Source: a virus
Reading direction: 5' to 3' (one strand)
Length of the DNA stretch: 55,664 bases
Virus record (IMG/VR): IMGVR_UViG_3300020020_000035
Span: 1 to 55,664 of that record
Shown: piece by piece, positions 6,471-13,879 of the stretch
Numbering within the stretch: position 1 is the first letter of the stretch
Layout of the letters: every line of letters starts with the position of its first letter
Notes under the pieces: model-generated
The model's database searches: none
What the model was told of the DNA's origin: nothing
The model's input: the letters and a program-made list of their open reading frames with translations, nothing else
Made by a program: the position numbers and the translations under genes

Positions 6471-6478
6471 AGATTGCA
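6463..6478. promoter_or_regulatory. Operator palindrome, early side copy 2 (perfect)
   Basis: TGCAAT-AAAG-ATTGCA has both half-sites identical to the repressor-side operator. Its last A is the first base of the ATG at 6478, so bound repressor would block both the promoter and the start. Confidence 0.72.
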
Positions 6479-6783
6479 TGAACACGACGCGCCCCGCCGT
6501 CATCGAGTTCCGCGGATCCGACCCCGAGCCGAACAGCCTGCTCGTGTTCGGGACGCCGGTCCCCGCCCCCACCCTGGCCGACCTCTGCGCCGCCGAGTGC
6601 TCCGCCTGCGAGCTCTGCGCCGGCACCGGCAAGGTCCTCTTCGACGCCGACGGCGACCCCATCCCGGGCGGCATCCTCCTGCCCGCGGGCGACGGCGCGT
6701 TCGAGCGGCGGGGGCTGGGGTGCCCCGATTGTTTGCGGCTCGTCGATGAGCTCGTGGCGGCGGAGTGCGGGGGGTCGGTCTGA
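6478..6783 (+). CDS. First early gene: small zinc-ribbon protein
   Basis: This 101-residue protein carries a DnaJ-like zinc-binding pattern, CSACELCAGTGKV at about residues 40-52, and a second pair CPDC near residue 82. It probably binds one zinc ion. The ATG sits at the edge of an operator with no Shine-Dalgarno sequence. It is the first gene of the rightward early operon and so is probably made at once on induction. Its function is not recognised. Confidence 0.72.
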   Translation: MNTTRPAVIEFRGSDPEPNSLLVFGTPVPAPTLADLCAAECSACELCAGTGKVLFDADGDPIPGGILLPAGDGAFERRGLGCPDCLRLVDELVAAECGGSV

Positions 6784-7232
6784 TGCCCGTGAATCACCCG
6801 CTCTACGGGCTGTGGCGCAGCATGAGGCACCGCTGCCACAACGCCGCCCGCGCAGACTACCCGCTGTACGGAGGTCGCGGCATCGAGGTTTGCGAGAAAT
6901 GGCGCTGGGACTTCCGCGCTTTCGTCTCTGACGTGGGCGAGCGCCCTTCTCCAAAACACACGCTCGACCGACTTCGCGGCGACGGGAACTACGAGCCCGG
7001 AAATGTTCGCTGGGCGACCGCTAAGGAGCAGTGCCGCAATCGACGCGGAAACCGCTTCATCGAATGGCGCGGCGCCCGTCGCACGGTGGCAGAGTGCGCC
7101 GAGCTAGCCGGTCTGCCCCAGGACACGGTTCACCATCGGCTCGACGCGGGATGGTCAGTTGACCGTGCTCTAACGACGCCTCTTGGCGCAACGAGCCACG
7201 GCCGGTCCCGGCTCGGTCTGGTGGCGCCGTGA
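6783..7232 (+). CDS. AP2-like YGGRGI-family protein
   Basis: This 149-residue family member has the core PLYGGRGIEVCEKWRWDF, then ERPSPKHTLDR and GNYEPGNVRWATAKEQ, ending NRRGN. It ends with the helical module TVAECAELAGLPQDTVHHRL. It lacks the N-terminal CxCDCGxE zinc part present in 16093-16929. Start ATG 6783 overlaps the upstream TGA (TGATG). It is probably DNA-binding and possibly a homing-type insertion in the operon. Confidence 0.8.
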   Translation: MPVNHPLYGLWRSMRHRCHNAARADYPLYGGRGIEVCEKWRWDFRAFVSDVGERPSPKHTLDRLRGDGNYEPGNVRWATAKEQCRNRRGNRFIEWRGARRTVAECAELAGLPQDTVHHRLDAGWSVDRALTTPLGATSHGRSRLGLVAP

Positions 7233-7531
7233 ACGCTCGCCCAGAGTTCGACCTGGACCGCGCCTCCTGCGGCCGTTGCAACGGAGACGGCGACATCCGC
7301 GGCAGCATCGGTGTCCAGACCTGCCCGGCCTGCCGTGGATCCGGCGAGGGATGCGGCCGGGCGCGCTTCACCTTCGACGACACCGACACCGCCGTCATGG
7401 ACGGCCACGTGATCGACGTCCTCTGCGACGCCTGCTTTTTCGACGAGGAGCCGACCGAGGACGTGACCGAGCACGCGGTGCCGGTTCCCGGCCTCGAGTG
7501 GGTCAACGCGAGCATCGGGAGGCAGGTCTGA
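7229..7531 (+). CDS. Small DnaJ-like zinc-ribbon protein
   Basis: This 100-residue protein has CGRCNGDGDI at about residues 14-23 and CPACRGSGEGCG at about 32-43, the CxxCxGxG pair of the DnaJ central zinc domain. An acidic C-terminal half follows with CDACF. Its start GTG 7229 overlaps the upstream stop as GTGA. It probably binds zinc, and a small chaperone or adaptor role is conceivable. Function not recognised. Confidence 0.7.
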   Translation: MNARPEFDLDRASCGRCNGDGDIRGSIGVQTCPACRGSGEGCGRARFTFDDTDTAVMDGHVIDVLCDACFFDEEPTEDVTEHAVPVPGLEWVNASIGRQV

Positions 7532-7767
7532 TGTCCTGGATCGCCGACGAAGCCCGCCGACAGCGCCGCCTGGCCAACGATCCGAACCTCTGTCCCTCGT
7601 GCGGCAAGTGGTGCGGCTGGGGAACGTCGAAGCGATGCGGGCAACGGGTTGAGATCCTCCGTCCCCCCGTCACGCCGCTCCTGATGCAGCGCTACGAGCT
7701 GGAGCGGCAGGCCCGACGCGCGCCGTACTCGGGGCGGAACCCGGGGCATCACGGGGGGATTCTCTAG
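7531..7767 (+). CDS. Small zinc-finger protein
   Basis: This 78-residue protein has CPSCGKWCGWGTSKRCG at about residues 21-37, a probable zinc site, and an Arg-rich C-terminus. Start ATG 7531 overlaps the previous TGA (TGATG). Its CxxCGKWC stretch resembles one in the HNH-type protein at 474-1298. Function not recognised. Confidence 0.62.
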   Translation: MSWIADEARRQRRLANDPNLCPSCGKWCGWGTSKRCGQRVEILRPPVTPLLMQRYELERQARRAPYSGRNPGHHGGIL

Positions 7768-7988
7768 TGCCCGCCGTCATGACCGCCCGCTCGAACCCCG
7801 AGACGACGGCCGAGCTGCTGGCGCACTTCGAGCACTGCCCCGTCCGCTTGGCCTGCGCCATCGCCGTGTTCGCCGAGGAGGGTGAGCTCGCGCTGAAGGC
7901 TCACGACCACCTGCTCGCGAGCCGCTGTCTCGACCGAATCACGAAGCTTACTGGCGCGCTGATCTATCTGAAAAGAAGGGCTCACTGA
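7767..7988 (+). CDS. Small helical hypothetical protein
   Basis: This 73-residue, probably all-helical protein starts at GTG 7767, overlapping the previous TAG by one base, with ATG 7779 as an alternative. Two Cys lie close together (HCPVRLAC). No family was recognised. It is coupled to both neighbours in the early operon. Confidence 0.6.
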   Translation: MPAVMTARSNPETTAELLAHFEHCPVRLACAIAVFAEEGELALKAHDHLLASRCLDRITKLTGALIYLKRRAH

Positions 7989-8494
7989 TGCCGACCGTCG
8001 AACTCCCCAACAAGCTGTCCGCCCTGCTCCGCATCGCCGTCGAGGACGCGCAGAAGATCGAGAAGACGCCGGGGTACGTGCTCGATATGTCCGTTTGGCA
8101 CTCGCCGGCAAATGGACCTTGCGCGGTCTGCCTCGCGGGCTCGGTAATGGCTTTGCGGCTACGTGCGCCCGTCGCCGACACGGTCGACCCGGAAGACTAC
8201 GTGACCGTCAGCGTCCACGACGAGGACGACGAGGACAACAGCACTAGGAATGCGCTCTGGGCTATCGATTCGATGCGGAGAGCTTGTCTCGATGATGCCG
8301 CCGATGAGCTGGACATAGACATTACCGACGAGCAGCGCGACGCACTCGGGGACATCATGTCCGTGTGGCACCGTGAATATAACGGGCGCGCGTTTCTGCC
8401 AGACGGAAGCATCAACCTAGAGTTCAAGCAGCTGCGTCTCGAGTGGTCTGAATACCTCGCCATCGCGGATCGCCTTGAGGGAGCTGGCCTGTGA
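7988..8494 (+). CDS. Conserved phage protein with CAVCLAG motif
   Basis: This 168-residue protein contains LDMSVWHSP and CAVCLAGSVMA at about residues 33-55, a pattern I recognise from uncharacterised phage proteins of similar size. The middle is strongly acidic (VHDEDDEDN), followed by a helical C-terminal region with a second SVWHREYNG. It overlaps its neighbours through TGATG and GTGA. No function is known for the family. Confidence 0.72.
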   Translation: MPTVELPNKLSALLRIAVEDAQKIEKTPGYVLDMSVWHSPANGPCAVCLAGSVMALRLRAPVADTVDPEDYVTVSVHDEDDEDNSTRNALWAIDSMRRACLDDAADELDIDITDEQRDALGDIMSVWHREYNGRAFLPDGSINLEFKQLRLEWSEYLAIADRLEGAGL

Positions 8495-8679
8495 TCCGCG
8501 ACACCCTGCCCGCGTTCCCCGCGCCGACCCGCGCGTGCCTTAAGAGCATCGACGAGCAGGTCCAGTGCGGGCGGGAGGCGCTGAGGCGGATGACGGAGAT
8601 GGGGGAGCGGCGGGAGGCGAGCGGGGTGCGGCGCTTGGCGGAGTACTCGTGGGTCGATTCGTCGAGGAGGGCCGGCTGA
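8491..8679 (+). CDS. Small charged hypothetical protein
   Basis: This 62-residue, Arg/Glu-rich helical protein starts at GTG 8491, overlapping the previous stop (GTGA). No motif was recognised. Coupling on both sides supports it as a real gene. Confidence 0.55.
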   Translation: MIRDTLPAFPAPTRACLKSIDEQVQCGREALRRMTEMGERREASGVRRLAEYSWVDSSRRAG

Positions 8680-8957
8680 TGCACCCGAACCCCGACACGG
8701 TGGCCAGGTACGTAGCTGCGCCGATCGAGCCGAAGAAGTCCTACTACGGCCCCGGCTCGTTCAAGAGGGAAAGCTACTGCGGCCACGAGCACGACGTCGC
8801 CTTCGCGTGGGCCGCCGGAGCTCTCCGCGCCATCCCGGGCGCCACCGCGTGGGTCTTCACCACTCGGGACCGGGAGTACGGGCCGCTCAAGACGATCGTC
8901 TGCATCACGCCGCCCGAAGGCCACGGGATCGGCTTCGTTGGAAGGTTCTTCCTGTGA
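8679..8957 (+). CDS. Small hypothetical protein
   Basis: This 92-residue protein starts at ATG 8679 (TGATG overlap). It has an alpha/beta look (HDVAFAWAAGALRAIPGATA, then WVFTTRDREYG and IVCITPPEGHG), consistent with a small mixed fold. No family was recognised. Confidence 0.6.
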   Translation: MHPNPDTVARYVAAPIEPKKSYYGPGSFKRESYCGHEHDVAFAWAAGALRAIPGATAWVFTTRDREYGPLKTIVCITPPEGHGIGFVGRFFL

Positions 8958-9106
8958 GCCCACGCAAGTGCGCCCCCGACAGCGCCTCATGGGCCCGCCT
9001 CGCCGTCGAGATGATCGCGGCTGAGCTCGAGAAGCGCGGGGAGCGGGACGCGGCAACGAAGGTCCGCGCCTTGGCTGTGCCGGCGGATGAAAGGCGGACC
9101 GCATGA
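8954..9106 (+). CDS. Short helical hypothetical protein
   Basis: This 50-residue protein starts at GTG 8954, overlapping the previous TGA (GTGA). It is one long amphipathic helical region (WARLAVEMIAAELEKRGERD). No function recognised. Confidence 0.55.
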   Translation: MSPRKCAPDSASWARLAVEMIAAELEKRGERDAATKVRALAVPADERRTA

Positions 9107-9375
9107 GCCTCGCCGATCGCTTCCTGAGCTACCTCGCCCTCCTCCTCGGCAAGCCCCGCCCCGGCCCCACGCCGCTGGCCGTGGCCCGCCTTCACCGGCT
9201 CGTGACGAAGCACGGCATCGAGGTACTGGCCGATTCGGTGCGCCACGTGGACCCGGCCAAGCGCGACGAGCTCGCCGAGGCGCTGAGGCAGCTCGCGGCA
9301 AGGCTGGAGCGTGAGGGGCGGGTCGAGCTGTCGGAAGAGGTCTTGTTTCTGTGGAAGCAGGTTTGGCGACCATGA
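9103..9375 (+). CDS. Small helical hypothetical protein
   Basis: This 90-residue protein starts at ATG 9103 (ATGA overlap). Predicted helices include a hydrophobic N-terminal segment (FLSYLALLLGK) and a charged coiled-coil-like stretch (RDELAEALRQLAARLEREGR). No family recognised. Confidence 0.6.
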   Translation: MSLADRFLSYLALLLGKPRPGPTPLAVARLHRLVTKHGIEVLADSVRHVDPAKRDELAEALRQLAARLEREGRVELSEEVLFLWKQVWRP

Positions 9376-9641
9376 GCAGCAACGTAATCAGAATCGAGTT
9401 CAGCAAGGGAGTCCCCCGCACGCCGCGCCCGGTGCCGGGAACGGTGGTGCCCATCAGGACGGACTGGCGGTCTCTGGTAGCGATGGCGGCCGAGCGGCGC
9501 ATGACGGCTCTCACGCGCAACGCGGAAGGCGACATGTCCGGGTACTGGCGTTTCATCGACGATGCGGTCGCGCTCGAGACTCACGCGCGGCGGCTGCGGT
9601 GCATTGAAGAAGCGGCGATGTGTGGGGAGCTTCCCTGGTGA
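9372..9641 (+). CDS. Small hypothetical protein
   Basis: This 89-residue protein starts at ATG 9372 (ATGA overlap). The N-terminus is basic and extended; the C-terminal half is helical (RRMTALTRNAEGDMSGYWRF). No family recognised. Confidence 0.58.
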   Translation: MSSNVIRIEFSKGVPRTPRPVPGTVVPIRTDWRSLVAMAAERRMTALTRNAEGDMSGYWRFIDDAVALETHARRLRCIEEAAMCGELPW

Positions 9642-9832
9642 CCGTCGTCGAACTCATCAGGCAAACCGCGTCCGACCTGGCGAAGTCGGGCGAGTTGCTC
9701 GAGTACCGGGCAGACCGCGCGAAGGGCACGCCAGACGGGATCCGAATCGCGAAGGATGCCGTCACGTATTTCAAGACCGCAGCGCTCCTGCAGCGCTTCG
9801 CGGGCACGGCTGCAGCGAGGGCCGCGAAGTGA
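9638..9832 (+). CDS. Small helical protein before the nuclease
   Basis: This 64-residue protein starts at GTG 9638 (GTGA). It is all-helical (VVELIRQTASDLAKSGELLE), and its stop overlaps the start of the nuclease gene. It may be co-produced with the recombination module. No function recognised. Confidence 0.58.
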   Translation: MTVVELIRQTASDLAKSGELLEYRADRAKGTPDGIRIAKDAVTYFKTAALLQRFAGTAAARAAK

Positions 9833-10812
9833 TCCGCCGGTTGCCAGTGATCACGACGTCACAGGTCAAGTGCTTCCAGCGATGCCAGCGCCTGCATGAA
9901 TTGAAGTACATCCTCGGTTACAAGCCCATCCAGCGCGCCCACGCGCTGGACTTCGGCACGCTGGTCCACAAGGGGCTCGAGACCTGGTGGGCCACGGCTG
10001 GCCAGCTCGCGCTCGCGTCCGCCGCCATGGCCGCCGAGCACGCGGGCTCCGAGACGCTCTCGGGCTACGACCTGATCCGCGCGGACGTCATGCTCGCGGG
10101 CTACCACGCTCGGTGGATCGACGAGTCGATCACGGTGCTATCCGTGGAGCACGAGTTCCGGGTTCCGATCTGGCACGACGGGCGCGAGCATCACGTGGAG
10201 CTCGTTGGCAAGTTCGACGCGCTCTGCGAGATCGACGGACGCGCGTACGTGCCAGAGCACAAGACGCGCTCCGACAAGGTCGACTCCACGAGCTACTTCG
10301 AGGCGCTCCGCTCGGACATGCAGGTGTCGAACTACCTCATCGCCGCCGAGGCGCTGGGCTACGAGCCCGGGGGCGCACTCTACGACGTCCTGGTGAAGCC
10401 CGGCGAGCCGAAGCTGGCGACCCCCGAGGAGTCTCGGAAGTACACCAAGGCGGGCGTGCTCTACGCCAAGCAGCGCGACCGCGACGAGGAGCCCGAGGAG
10501 TACCGGGCGCGGCTGCTCGAGGACATCGCCGAGCATCCCGAGGAGTACTACCAGCGGGCCACAGTGGTCCGCTTCGACACGGAGCTCGACGCGGCACGCG
10601 CGGACCTGTGGGCGCTCGCGGATGCGATCTGGGCCAGCTACTCGCGGGCGTTTCACCCCCGCTCTCCCGGGGCTTGTCGCGACTTCGCGCGGCCGTGCGA
10701 GTTCGCGCCTGTCTGCTGGGAAGGCGCGAGCCTCAAAGATTCAGAAAAGTACGAGCAACTGGAAAACCCACATCAGGAGATCAGCCATGCAATTAGCAAA
10801 GCAGCCGAGTGA
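9829..10812 (+). CDS. PD-(D/E)XK exonuclease, Cas4/RecB-like, probable Fe-S
   Basis: This 327-residue nuclease has the PD-(D/E)XK core: Asp130 in GKFDAL, Glu143-His-Lys145 in PEHKT, then a QVSNYLIAAEAL helix (QxxxY motif). One Cys near the N-terminus (KCFQRCQRL) and a C-terminal cluster, CRDFARPCEFAPVC, match the 4Fe-4S staple of Cas4/AddB-type nucleases. It probably resects DNA ends for recombination with the next two genes. Start GTG 9829 overlaps the previous stop (GTGA). Its 3' end overlaps the ATPase start by 26 bp. Confidence 0.87.
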   Translation: MIRRLPVITTSQVKCFQRCQRLHELKYILGYKPIQRAHALDFGTLVHKGLETWWATAGQLALASAAMAAEHAGSETLSGYDLIRADVMLAGYHARWIDESITVLSVEHEFRVPIWHDGREHHVELVGKFDALCEIDGRAYVPEHKTRSDKVDSTSYFEALRSDMQVSNYLIAAEALGYEPGGALYDVLVKPGEPKLATPEESRKYTKAGVLYAKQRDRDEEPEEYRARLLEDIAEHPEEYYQRATVVRFDTELDAARADLWALADAIWASYSRAFHPRSPGACRDFARPCEFAPVCWEGASLKDSEKYEQLENPHQEISHAISKAAE

Positions 10813-11761
10813 CAAGGCGGCAGAGAAACCCGCCGCCGCAGCACCCAAACGGATGAGCCTTGGCGCGGTGCGCCGCGGGCGCATCGAGAAGCCGTATCGG
10901 ATCGTCGTCTTCGGGCCGGAAGGCGTGGGCAAGTCCACGTTCGCTGCCGGCGCACCCAACACCATCTTCCTCGGCGCCGAGGACGGGACGTCGGAGCTCG
11001 ACGTCGCGCGGCTCCCGCAGCCGACGAACTGGGAGGACGCAATCGACGCTGTCGAACTCCTCCGGAACGACAAGCACGACTTCGGCGCGCTCGCCATCGA
11101 CACGCTCGACTGGCTCGAGCCGCTCTGCTGGGAGAAGGTCTGCCGCGACGGCAAGAAGAAGGACATCGAGGATTTCGGATACGGGCGCGGCTACACGGCG
11201 GCGCTCGACCACTGGCGCGAGTTCCTCCATCGCCTGACCGGGCTCCGCGACGAGCGGAACATGTACATCGTGCTGCTCGCGCACTCGATGGTGCGGACGT
11301 TCCGGAACCCGCAAGGGGAGGACTTCGACAGGTACGAGATGAAGATGCACGCCAAGACGGCGGGGCTCGTCCGGGAGTGGTGCGACGCGCTCCTGTTCGC
11401 CAACTACGAGACGCTCGCCTACGAGTCGAAGGGACGCACGCGCGGCGTCAGCGACGGCGCCCGCTTCATCCACACCGAGCACAACGCGGCCTTCGACGCG
11501 AAGAACCGGCAAGCGCTCCCGGCTCGGCTCCCGCTCTCGTGGGACGAGTTCGCGGGTGCCGCTAAAGCGGGCGCGCCGATCGCCGAGGACCGCGTCAGGC
11601 GGGAGATCGCGGACCTCCTGCCACACGTGCCCCGGGACATCGCCGAGAAGGCCGTGACCGCCATGGAAGGCGCCGACGTGCGGAAGCTCGCTGTCATCGC
11701 CGACAGACTCAGAGCAAGAGCAGCAGACAACAACAGCAACAACACCAAGGAGAACGAGTAA
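10787..11761 (+). CDS. Sak4-like RecA-fold ATPase (AAA_24)
   Basis: This 324-residue ATPase has Walker A GPEGVGKST at residues 43-51 and Walker B ALAIDTLDW near 101-109. A sensor-like stretch, YIVLLAHSMVRTF, follows. The build matches the AAA_24/Sak4 family of phage proteins that promote single-strand annealing with a partner SSB. The downstream SSB-like gene, two bases on, fits this. ATG 10787 is chosen because CAGGAGA lies just upstream. The tail is Asn/Lys-rich. Confidence 0.87.
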   Translation: MQLAKQPSDKAAEKPAAAAPKRMSLGAVRRGRIEKPYRIVVFGPEGVGKSTFAAGAPNTIFLGAEDGTSELDVARLPQPTNWEDAIDAVELLRNDKHDFGALAIDTLDWLEPLCWEKVCRDGKKKDIEDFGYGRGYTAALDHWREFLHRLTGLRDERNMYIVLLAHSMVRTFRNPQGEDFDRYEMKMHAKTAGLVREWCDALLFANYETLAYESKGRTRGVSDGARFIHTEHNAAFDAKNRQALPARLPLSWDEFAGAAKAGAPIAEDRVRREIADLLPHVPRDIAEKAVTAMEGADVRKLAVIADRLRARAADNNSNNTKENE

Positions 11762-11763
11762 AC

Positions 11764-12354
11764 ATGTCACTACTAGAACCAGGAATCTACCGAGCCCGCG
11801 CCGTCACTGGCGAGCTCGGCTACACCAACAAGGGCGACGAGCAGATCGCCGTCTCGTTCGAGATTCTCGACCAGGCCGGTTTCCGGATCACCTGGTACGG
11901 GAGCTTCTCGACCGAGATCACGGGACAGGCCAAGAAGTCGCCCGTGGAGCGCACGTTCGAAACGCTCCGCGTCTGCGGGTGGTCGGGTGACGACGTCTCG
12001 GACCTGACCGGCCTCGAGCAGAACGAGGTGGAGGTCGTCATCGAGATCAACGAGTGGGAGGGCAAGGAGAGCAACCGCGTCAAGTGGGTCAACGCTCTCG
12101 GCGGTGGCCTCGCGCTCAAGAATGTCATGCCACCCGACGCGAAGAAGGCGTTCGCGGCCCGCATGAAGGGGCAGGCCATCGCCTCCCGCAAGAAGCTCGA
12201 GGGCCAGGGCGGTGGCACCAGTGCTGGGCAGCAGACCCAGCAGCGGAACGGCGGCGGCAACCAGCAGCGATCGCAGCAGCCGCAGAACCGTCAGCAGCCG
12301 GGGCGGCGGAATGAGCCAGCGACTCCGGAAGACGACGACCAAATCCCGTTCTAG
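11764..12354 (+). CDS. SSB-like single-stranded DNA-binding protein
   Basis: This 196-residue protein has a beta-rich N-terminal domain (residues 1-105) like DUF669 phage SSBs. A Gln/Asn/Gly-rich linker (about 140-185) leads to the acidic tip DDDQIPF, the hallmark of bacterial SSB C-termini that recruit partner proteins. It likely coats ssDNA and loads the Sak4-like protein. The gene has two bases between it and the ATPase gene. Confidence 0.86.
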   Translation: MSLLEPGIYRARAVTGELGYTNKGDEQIAVSFEILDQAGFRITWYGSFSTEITGQAKKSPVERTFETLRVCGWSGDDVSDLTGLEQNEVEVVIEINEWEGKESNRVKWVNALGGGLALKNVMPPDAKKAFAARMKGQAIASRKKLEGQGGGTSAGQQTQQRNGGGNQQRSQQPQNRQQPGRRNEPATPEDDDQIPF

Positions 12355-12360
12355 AGAAAC

Positions 12361-12807
12361 ATGAAGAACTGCACGAAGTGCGGCGCGCTCAAGGAGCTAG
12401 CCGAGTTCTATGAGCGCGCCGCGGCGTGCAAGGTCTGCACCCGAGCGAAAGTGACAGCCCATCGCGCTGCCAACATCGAGAAGATTCGGCAGTACGACAT
12501 CCGGCGCGCCAAGACGCCGGCACGGAGAGCGCGCGTCAGCAAGTATCTCCAGCGACACTTTGCGGAGTTCCCGAAGATGCGATCCGCTCAGATCGCTGTC
12601 GGGAACGCGGTCCGAGACAAGAAACTGAAGAAGGAACCGTGTGAGCGCTGCGGAGCCCCCAAGGCCCACGCTCATCACGACGACTACAACAAGCCGTTGA
12701 CCGTTCGGTGGCTTTGCCCGGTGCATCACAACGAATGGCACCAGAAGAACGGTCCTGGGAAGAACATCGAAGGGCCCGCCCCATCTCAGGAGAAGAAGAC
12801 CGCATGA
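12361..12807 (+). CDS. HNH-type zinc protein (HHDDY family)
   Basis: This 148-residue protein begins with two CxxC pairs (CTKCGALK, CKVCTRAK), has a basic helical middle, and ends with CERCGAPKAHAHHDDYNKPL followed by WLCPVHHNEWH. The HHDDY...WLC..HH signature matches the C-terminal part of 474-1298, so the two are relatives. It is probably a zinc-bound HNH-like nuclease; activity is inferred. A lone early copy after the SSB gene could be a homing-type insertion. Confidence 0.78.
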   Translation: MKNCTKCGALKELAEFYERAAACKVCTRAKVTAHRAANIEKIRQYDIRRAKTPARRARVSKYLQRHFAEFPKMRSAQIAVGNAVRDKKLKKEPCERCGAPKAHAHHDDYNKPLTVRWLCPVHHNEWHQKNGPGKNIEGPAPSQEKKTA

Positions 12808-12811
12808 CCCC

Positions 12812-12837
12812 CGCTCCGCTCACCACAGGGCGGAGCG
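12812..12837 (+). terminator. Perfect 8-bp hairpin between early genes
   Basis: CGCTCCGC (12812-12819) pairs perfectly with GCGGAGCG (12830-12837) around a 10-base loop, just after the HNH gene stop. No T-run follows, so it may be an attenuator, processing site or stabilising structure rather than a full terminator. Confidence 0.45.
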
Positions 12838-12935
12838 AATGGGCCGGCGAGAGACGCTGGCACAAGGACCCGCACGGTTCGCCGGGGTCCTCGTCACGGT
12901 GGGGCAGATCCACCGCGGCCCGCGAAGGAGACGAG

Positions 12936-13250
12936 ATGAAACGCCACGAAATGTGCGAGAATCAAGCCGTCGCGCTGATGGCGTCGAACTGGTGGACGCT
13001 GTTCCCGCCGGCTGCCGTAGCGCAATTCCAGCTATCGGAGGAGCGGCTCTGCATGCCCTGGGCTGAGATCCGTCGGCTCACCGCGGAAGGCCTTGGCCAG
13101 GACGGCGACATGTCGGACGCGGCGCTGGCCGACTTCCGGGAGCTCTTCGCGCTCCAGTGCGAGACGCGGTGTCGGCAAGAGCGGATTCCCATGCTCGAAC
13201 TCGAGACGATCAAGGCCATCCTGGCGACGCGCGGCGTGGTGATTCCATGA
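12936..13250 (+). CDS. Small hypothetical protein
   Basis: This 104-residue helical protein has several Cys. The start ATG 12936 is preferred because GAAGGAGA lies 5-12 bases upstream and a hairpin sits in the gap. An in-frame ATG at 12804 overlapping the previous stop would add 44 low-complexity residues. No family recognised. Confidence 0.62.
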   Translation: MKRHEMCENQAVALMASNWWTLFPPAAVAQFQLSEERLCMPWAEIRRLTAEGLGQDGDMSDAALADFRELFALQCETRCRQERIPMLELETIKAILATRGVVIP

Positions 13251-13879
13251 GTTCCTCCGGCCACCGCCCCATCCCCGCGAGTGGAACGTGCGTCCACTAC
13301 TTCAGCGCCGCCACGGGCACCTGCCACCGGTGCGGGGTCTCGTTGATGGCGTCGGAGCATCGCATCGAGGCGCCGAGCCCCGCCGAGCCCCGGTGGTGCT
13401 CCCCCCTCGGCGACGAGGAGCTCCTGGAGATGTTCCTCGAGATGCGCGGGAGAGACGCCGTTCGTGAAGAGCTCCTCCGCCGCATGTCGCGCGGCAAGGA
13501 GCAGGTGAAGGCGCTTTGCGCCATCTGCCAGTGCCTGCCGTGCATCTGTCGAGACGCGCGGCAACCTCGCGAGCAGGTCGAGGAATGCCCGGGTGCGATG
13601 ATCCGCCCCGGCGACATCGTCGTCTGGTGGCGCACGCGCGCGGACTATCCGCTCGTGTTCGGTCCAGGGCGCCCCGTGGTCGGGGTCGTGACGGATGTCC
13701 GCGAAGGGCTGGTCACCATCGACGAGAACGGCACTACCGCTCTGCTGCCGACGGGCGACAGCTACCACCCCGCCCTTGGCCCACACGTGATCGGCCGAGT
13801 CGACGCGGCCGGTCTGCCGGTGTGGCGCGATTCGCGACCAACTCAGCCGAGCCTCGCGCTCGGGAAGGAAACCACATGA
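13247..13879 (+). CDS. Zinc-finger protein with C-terminal SH3-like part
   Basis: This 210-residue protein has three parts. They are an N-terminal zinc pattern (CVHYFSAATGTCHRCG), a middle Cys knot (CAICQCLPCIC at about residues 88-98), and a C-terminal beta-rich segment beginning IRPGDIVVWWRTRADYP with GVVTDVREGLVTI. The last part resembles small SH3-like barrels. Start ATG 13247 overlaps the previous stop (ATGA). Function unknown. Confidence 0.65.
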   Translation: MSSSGHRPIPASGTCVHYFSAATGTCHRCGVSLMASEHRIEAPSPAEPRWCSPLGDEELLEMFLEMRGRDAVREELLRRMSRGKEQVKALCAICQCLPCICRDARQPREQVEECPGAMIRPGDIVVWWRTRADYPLVFGPGRPVVGVVTDVREGLVTIDENGTTALLPTGDSYHPALGPHVIGRVDAAGLPVWRDSRPTQPSLALGKETT

